64,000 nt of DNA, from NCBI RefSeq assembly GCF_039555335.1, contig NC_092629.1, positions 2,613,935 through 2,677,934 on the forward strand, in the 5' to 3' direction. The translations under genes and the position numbers were made by a program. Origin of the DNA: Amphiura filiformis (taxonomy: Eukaryota > Echinodermata > Ophiuroidea > Amphilepidida > Amphiuridae). The notes below the pieces were generated by a model, which worked only from the letters and a program-made list of their open reading frames with translations, was not told the origin of the DNA and made no database searches. Positions 58,461 through 64,000 of the stretch are shown here, in pieces (position 1 is the first letter of the stretch; each line of letters opens with the position of its first letter).

Positions 58461-61400
58461 TTATGGGATGGGGGTTGGTGTGTATGTCCCATCTGCCCAT
58501 ACTCTCACGTAGTCCACATGCATGGCCGCGTCTTCCCCATTTCTTTCAGTTGGGTTCCAAGTGGGATACCATAGGTCTTTAGCTAGCCAGAAATCCCTGG
58601 GTGCAGTACCCGAGGAGTCACTCCATGGTTTCGGATATGGCTCGTTAGTTATACTGTCATGAAAGTAACCTCCTGTGCCCCCTACAGCGACGTTCATTAT
58701 CAGGTGGAACTGGAATGAAGAAGAAGAATAAGTTAATTATGAAACTGTTTTTGATACAAGTCTCCACCACACCACTCCACGCCATACACTGCCAGTCACA
58801 TTTCCCCAATATGAAATTTTTTTTAAGTAAAATTTTAATTTTAATTTTACTTCATTAAAGTTTGACGGAGGCGGGGTTCGAACTCACGGCGCACTACTTT
58901 GGACACACTATGAACCCAACGCCTTAGACCACTCGGCCACTTGTCTTGTTGCAATCCATTTGAAACTTATTTGAAGATATAATCGCAACTTCAACATAGG
59001 CCTACCACGTGACAAGCAAAGGCAGAAAACGTACCATATTTTGGAATTTTATTTACCTAAAAACATTAATGTGTATTATTAGCGCTCAATTGTTGTTAAC
59101 TGATGCGTGTTCTATAGGCCTATACAACAAAATCCAACAATAAACATGATAAATGGGCGTCTATATGGATATTATCAATCAACAATACATTATATCGATT
59201 TTGACACGTGCTCGTGTGTCAGTACATTTCCATGGTCAGTAAAATACTATAGAGGAACCTACCATTGTTCTTGTATAAACGTTCGATGTTTTGATCAAGT
59301 ATGTGAATAATCGACATTAGACCCTTAATGTTTTTTCAGGAAATAAAATATTAGATTACCATAAAAACGAAACAGTAATCTTTGGTTGGGTCTAATGTAA
59401 TATTCACATAGAATTTTTCTATCCTTATTCTTGCTCAATTAAAAAAATATTTTGGCGTATATAAAATTGAAATAAAATTCTCTGCCTCTTAAACGACATC
59501 AAATGCGCTACAATTGGGTATCACGCATCGTTATATATGATGTGCACTTAATATTCATATTTTCTTTTATACAGAGGATGCTTCAGTTTTGACAGGAAAA
59601 ATATTTTCTTGAAAACCCTCTCACTCGGTTATTTTAAAAAGGTTACCACGCTTCCCTAGAATGTGCAATAAATTAGCATTAAAATTTTTCTTATTCTAAC
59701 AGCAAGCGTTTCTAGAATGCAGTATGGCGAAATGTGGTGTAAGTCTCCACGTAGATAAATGACAGCCAGAGAAAAAATTCACCGAACATCTAGGGATTGA
59801 TCCTGGGATATTCAGATATTAGAGAAAATATTATCATATTGGGGTTGCATGATCCATCTGCCCCTACTAGGCCGCGTCTTTCTCGTTGCGTTCCGTGTTA
59901 AAATTGAAAACAGTGACAGTTGATTAAATTGTGATTGTGTCTTGAAATTAATGCACGTGTTCTTTTTACAGGATGTTGTTTTCCCGACAGGCACATGTGC
60001 AAGAAGGGAGGCAAAAATAAAAATCTAAATTTATATAAATGTCAAATATTGATCCCTCGTTTTAAGGGAATTCAATCGATTATGGGTTATGAGCCTTGGC
60101 TGCTTCAATTACGATATCTTATAGTATAGCCTACTTACATCTTGATCAAAAGGCGCCATTTTGTTGGGTGAGTTTTCCCATGGATTGTCGGTATTGGGAA
60201 TTTGTGTTGGAAAACCACCAAAGTCATAGAAGCCGCCTTGGCCAGGATCAACTCTCACAACTAATTCATCATCGAGGAAGAATCTTTGGAAGAAAATGGA
60301 TTATATAGTTACTATTTTTCTCACGTTGTAAGCAAAAAGGTCAACGGTCACATATTATTTTCGGGCCTACGTGGTTCAAATTAACACTGAAGAGTGCTGC
60401 GATTTCAACCAAACTGGTCTTATACTGTTCGTCATATAAAGATAAATCAGAAAATGAAGTCTGTACTGCGTTTAAACGCTTTGTTACCTAGGAACATCAC
60501 AAAATAGGTTGTAGTAAATAGATTACATGGCGGTGTATTGGCAGTTGACGTTTTTGCCGCATTTCCTAAATAACAAGTAACGCAACATTCTAAACAGTTC
60601 AAATTATTCCTGTTCTGACTTATAACTGTAAACTGTAGTAGTAGTAGTATTACCAGCTGAGGCATGATTTAGGGGAAGTTTAAAAATGAGAAAAAAATCC
60701 TCACTTTTGGAGGTTACAGTTTAATACGAGTGGTGCACCCCACTTTAGAAGTTACGGCTATGTGCCTACCAGTTCCTATGGTTTAAAAAGGGTTTCCTTA
60801 TGTAGAAACGTTTGAAAAAAGGGTTCACTGGGAAGAACAATTCCTTTACAGTGTGTAATTATTGTATTAAAAAAAATTGGGGGGAAAAGGGCCATTTCGA
60901 AAATGTTGTTACAATACAAATTGCTGATATAAAATAATTGTGAGCTTTCTGCATTATTTTATGGCATTTTTGATGAGAATATTCTAGAAAAGAGGGGCTC
61001 CTTGGGTAGCTGAACATAAAGAAAGTGGGACATCGGGCAGAACTTCAAAAAAGGGATCATTGGGTATAAATTCGACTCCTAAAATGTTGTTCTATTGATA
61101 GGCACATATTAGTCTAAAGTTGAGCGCTCACCCCCTTCCCATACTTACGATATGTCGGTAGAAGTCCACTCGACGACGTATTTATGGAACTTTGTTCCAT
61201 AGTCTTCGCCATTGGGTGCGTGTCTAGAAAAGAAATACAAACCATCAAGGGAATCATTTGAGAAGCTGTGCAAATTATCTCCGGGAGAAGAGTGTCGTCA
61301 CACACAAAACCGTGAACTATTCATAACGGCAACTCTCGAGGTAGGAGTGGTATCGAGGAAACACTATAATCCAAGACCCAATTAAAAATCTAATTTGCTT

Positions 61401-64000
61401 ATGACGTCAGGGTAAAGGCGCGGCGTGATTGGGTGCTGACCTGCGCAGTCACGGCATTTTGAGTCTCGTTGACAGGACGTCATACGCAAACTAGCTTTTT
61501 AACTCGGTCTTGGATTATAAACTTTGAATCCGTGATGAATGGCTGTTTATTCGTTGTGAAACAAAGGATCCGCATAAACTGATGACGTCACTTTCACGTC
61601 TCGCGTCTCCAAGAGATGATTTGCACAACCTGTCTATTATAGTATTATTATGCCGTAAAAATAAATATCGGTAGAAACTAGTAAACTATCATGTGTTGCC
61701 ATCCTCGAGCAAGCCCTGATATTTCAAAAATAAAACACTGAACTACTTCATGTGAAAATATCAATAATAACGCCCTTGAAAATCTTGATGAAATGGGACC
61801 TTTTAACTGGTCACTATTTTAAATAGAAGATTTTGTTGGTCAGTGGGGGACCGGGTTTACCTTTTTCAGAGCCCTGACTCAGGCTAAACTTTAGGTCCAC
61901 TTTAGGCCATCCGGATTTACTGAACGGCTCTTTTCAGAGCCACCAAACCTTCAAATTTAGCAGATAGGCGAGATCTGCTTGTTTTCTATTGACAAGGGCC
62001 AGTCATCAGTGAACGGATCTTTTCAGGGCCATCATTAGGGGCGGCCTACAAATCTCATTCTTAAGTACTTTGTCCTGAAGAAGTCAGAGCTACTCCTGAC
62101 GAAAGCTTGACAGTTCTAAACTTGTCCGACGGCGAACCCGCTAAAACCCACTAATTCCAAGAGAGGTGTCCCATAACTTGAAACTAGGATATGTCCTTGT
62201 GGCATATCATCACCAGGTGAAGATGGGTAAACTTACTTTAAGCCTTGTATCACATGATACGCATTGTAAGGATAAAATGGTCCTCAATGCATAGTAGATC
62301 CCATGTGATGAATTCCACGAGAGGTACACCATAATAGGGACCTAGGATAGGTCCTTGTAACATACCATAACCAGGTGAAGATAGATTAACTTACTTTAAG
62401 CCTTGTGTCAAATAATATGCATGTTAAGGATAAAATGGTCCCCAATGCATAGTAGAACCTATGTGATCAACTCCAAGAGAGGTACACCATAATAGGGACC
62501 TAGGATAGGTCCGTGGTGGTATACCATAAATAGGTGAAGATGGGTTAACTTACTTTAAGCCTTGTGTCAAATAATACGCATTGTACCTATGCATAGTCCC
62601 CATATGATCAACTCCAAAAGGAGATGCCGCATAACTTGGACCTAGGATAGGTCCTTGTGGCATACCATAGGCCTACCCAGGGGAAGATGGGTTAACTTAC
62701 TTTAAGCCTTGTGTCAAGTAATACGCATTGTACGGATAAAATGGTCCCCAATGCATAGTAGATCCCATGTGATCAACTCCAAGAGAGGTGCCTTCCCAGT
62801 CATAATAATTTCGATTGCCTGAAATGTGTTATATAATATCATAAACATATTAGCCTACTTTTTATTTTATTTTATGTAGGCATATAATTTTAATATACGC
62901 AGCATCTAAAGAATCGCGCATAATGTTCAACTGCATATAAAAGCTGTTACATATTATATAAAACCTTGGTTGGTTCAGACACTATGATACTAAACATTGC
63001 AATGCCTAACGGTAGAGTTTTTTTCAGAGATACCCTGACCCTGTACCTTTACTTGACCTCTGATCCAAAAGCAAAGGTGCGTGCAATTTCAGTTATTGTC
63101 TGTCCAATTAACTTAGAGACCCGGTTTTATTACTTATTAAAATATATATATGTTTTCGGAAAAAAATCAAGAAAGAAAAGTTAGTGACCTTCAGACCTAA
63201 GAAGTTTTTGTTGTTCCAAAGATAGTTTGGTACTATTATAACCACAAATATGTTGAGATCTGAGCAACTTCACGGCAAATTTAAAAATGATCTGCGAAAC
63301 GTTGGCTATTTAGAAAGTAGATGACAGTCAAATAAGGAAAACCAAACTACCGATAGAGGTTGTTGTAGCAGAATAGTAGTTATTGTGTGATTATTATAAT
63401 TATACTGCAATAAAAGGAAAGCAATATCTTAAAAACACTCAACCTAAATTACAAAATAAAGTAATCAATAGATGGATTAATGTCCATAGATGGAATAGAT
63501 GTTCTGCGTATTTTGATACCTTATTTTGAAACGATGCGACTTTACTTATACCGAATTGGATGGAAAAAAGAGCATTTCAAAAATGAAAAATTTAGGCTAC
63601 CCAGCAAAACGTAAAAAACAATATTTTGGGTTTTGGTTTTGGCAAAAACGTTTTAAATGTCGGGTTATATAAAGGTCATGAATAGGCCTACAGCTTCTGA
63701 TTATTTAAATGAAGCGCCTGAATCGAAAAATTAAATCGGCATCAAAGGAACAAAGCATTGCGTAATCTATCTCATCATCATCGTCGTCAGCATCATGATC
63801 ATCAACTTACCACGTGACTCGAGGAGATCAATTTCCCCTGATGCTGGCCATTCACCATATCCGTTATTGACAGGGAGAAGCCAAATAGCTGCAAATAATA
63901 TGGCAGAAAACGATGACATTTGCATAGAGAGGTATCAAGGCTTTGGTTAGCGGCGTGGTTAATAATTTGTTAATACGTGTGTGTAAATGGTAACGGAAAA
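58461..64000 (-). CDS. Gene C: GH16 beta-1,3-glucanase / glucan-recognition protein, 5' part outside the window
   Basis: Visible exons, 5' to 3', are 63888-63811, 62818-62701, 61223-61149, 60283-60139 and 58709-58461. They correspond to exons 6-10 of genes A and B. The first four have the same lengths and all junctions keep frame, giving about 221 visible residues. Exon 6 carries the catalytic signature GEIDLLES with both glutamates. Exon 9 keeps NKMAPFDQD. Exon 10 starts FHLIMNVAVGG, as is common in the family, and has a C-terminal extension of seven residues (TPTPIP end) beyond that of A and B. Sequence divergence is greater than between A and B. Exons 1-5 would lie beyond 64000. Confidence 0.9.
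58864..58945 (-). repeat. tRNA-derived SINE-like sequence
   Basis: The minus strand has an intact RNA polymerase III A box (TGGCCGAGTGGTCTAAGGC) and B box (GAGTTCGAACCCC) with class II (Leu/Ser-like) spacing. Acceptor and anticodon stems do not pair, and an A-rich stretch follows. A SINE head or tRNA pseudogene in the last intron of gene C is more likely than a working tRNA. Confidence 0.55.
59298..59409. repeat. 112 bp hairpin element in gene C intron 9
   Basis: Inverted ends TATGTGAATAATCGACATTA and its near-complement (GGGTCTAATGTAATATTCACA side) pair over about 24 bases. Confidence 0.7.
59854..59897 (-). pseudogene. Degraded extra copy of GH16 exon 10 in the last intron of gene C
   Basis: The plus-strand blocks CCATCTGCCC-TACT, GGCCGCGTCTT and GTTCCGTG follow the order of the 3' part of exon 10 (58487-58565), with an internal deletion of about 20 bases. 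The reading frame is lost. It is a remnant of an exon-level duplication or of an older gene copy. Confidence 0.55.
61926..61941 (+). other. Histone-type 3' stem-loop match
   Basis: GGCTCTTTTCAGAGCC followed by ACCAAA equals the consensus animal histone mRNA 3' end stem-loop. A degenerate second copy (GGATCTTTTCAGGGCC) lies at 62015-62030. No histone coding sequence precedes either, so function is unproven. Confidence 0.5.
62071..62112 (+). ncRNA. Hammerhead-ribozyme-like motif in intron 7 of gene C
   Basis: Stem I is TGTC/GACA. The core is CTGAAGA, then stem II GTCAG with an 8-base loop and CTGAC, then GAAA. A two-pair stem III AG/CT and a T at the cleavage position follow. It resembles the minimal hammerheads of Penelope-like elements. 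No RT or GIY-YIG sequence is seen beside it. Confidence 0.5.
62155..62784 (-). repeat. Tandem array of decayed exon-7 copies in gene C
   Basis: Four units of about 143-165 bases each carry the 3' two-thirds of exon 7, its donor (GTAAGT at 62231-62236, 62389-62394, 62548-62553 and the functional 62695-62700), and the start of intron 7 with the hairpin. Copy 1 has a stop in place of the Trp of HWGP. Copy 2 has a stop after FYP. Copy 3 has an internal deletion. None has an acceptor. Confidence 0.88.
62638..62654 (-). other. Conserved hairpin after exon 7 donor, gene C copy
   Basis: GGACCTA-TCC-TAGGTCC begins 40 bases beyond the donor of exon 7. It is also repeated in the upstream array units at about 62338 and 62497. 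Confidence 0.72.
63600..63680. mobile_element. Fragment of the CCCAGCAAAC MITE family
   Basis: It begins CCCAGCAAAACG and contains AACGTTTTAAATGTCGGGTT, as in the copies at 35192 and 47648. The other end is missing. It lies in intron 6 of gene C. Confidence 0.7.

Noticed and set aside
61926-61941. Histone gene inferred from the 3' stem-loop
   Set aside because: No histone C-terminal coding sequence lies upstream in any frame.
62236-62633. Exon-7 copies as mutually exclusive exons of gene C
   Set aside because: Each has a stop or deletion and none has an acceptor site, so they cannot be used as complete exons.
62155-62784. CRISPR-like array of regularly spaced repeats
   Set aside because: The units are exon-intron copies of a eukaryotic gene with no short repeat/spacer pattern.

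Overview
The window is eukaryotic: AT-rich, with spliced genes carrying GT-AG introns and a dense load of retrotransposons, DNA transposons and MITEs. The host genes are glycoside hydrolase family 16 (GH16) beta-1,3-glucanase / beta-1,3-glucan-recognition-type proteins. Together with a Gmr1-like Ty3/gypsy element, Penelope-like (PLE) remnants and many copies of the octamer TAGGCCTA, this suggests a marine invertebrate, most likely a deuterostome such as an echinoderm. The phylum is an inference.

Host genes. Three tandem GH16 paralogs lie head-to-tail on the minus strand. Gene A (16901-32085) has ten coding exons giving 441 codons plus stop. Gene B (42331-53776) has ten coding exons giving 411 codons plus stop. 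Gene C (58461 to the window edge) shows only its last five exons. Internal exon lengths and phases are almost identical between copies. A and B encode a short basic N-terminus, one hydrophobic anchor, a variable stalk, a small Cys-rich motif and a GH16 domain. The catalytic signature is intact in all three (EIDIVE in A and B, EIDLLE in C), so active glucanases are likely.

Left third (1-16900). Positions 1-9680 hold a young Gmr1-like LTR retrotransposon on the minus strand. It has near-identical 2.25 kb LTRs, integrase placed upstream of reverse transcriptase, and a Gag with a SCAN-like capsid segment. It sits in a non-LTR retrotransposon remnant (9681-14140) whose RT 3' part is amplified about six times. 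Part of that amplification is a 1,576 bp tandem duplication that copied the tail of the LTR.

Middle (16900-42300). Gene A's first intron is swollen to 8.3 kb by insertions. These include a 3.16 kb hAT-like element with 8 bp target duplications that carries a RecQ-helicase-like fragment. The A-B intergenic region holds a 0.6 kb foldback, a CCCAGCAAAC-ended MITE and a decayed non-LTR element with EN and RT domains.

Right part (42300-64000). Gene B's introns carry several MITEs, a composite Penelope-like/LINE structure with two hammerhead-ribozyme-like motifs, and an 86 bp perfect palindrome beside exon 1. Gene C contains a tandem array of decayed exon-7 copies, a degraded exon-10 copy, a third hammerhead-like motif and histone-type 3' stem-loop look-alikes. 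A short hairpin follows the exon-7 splice donor in all three genes.
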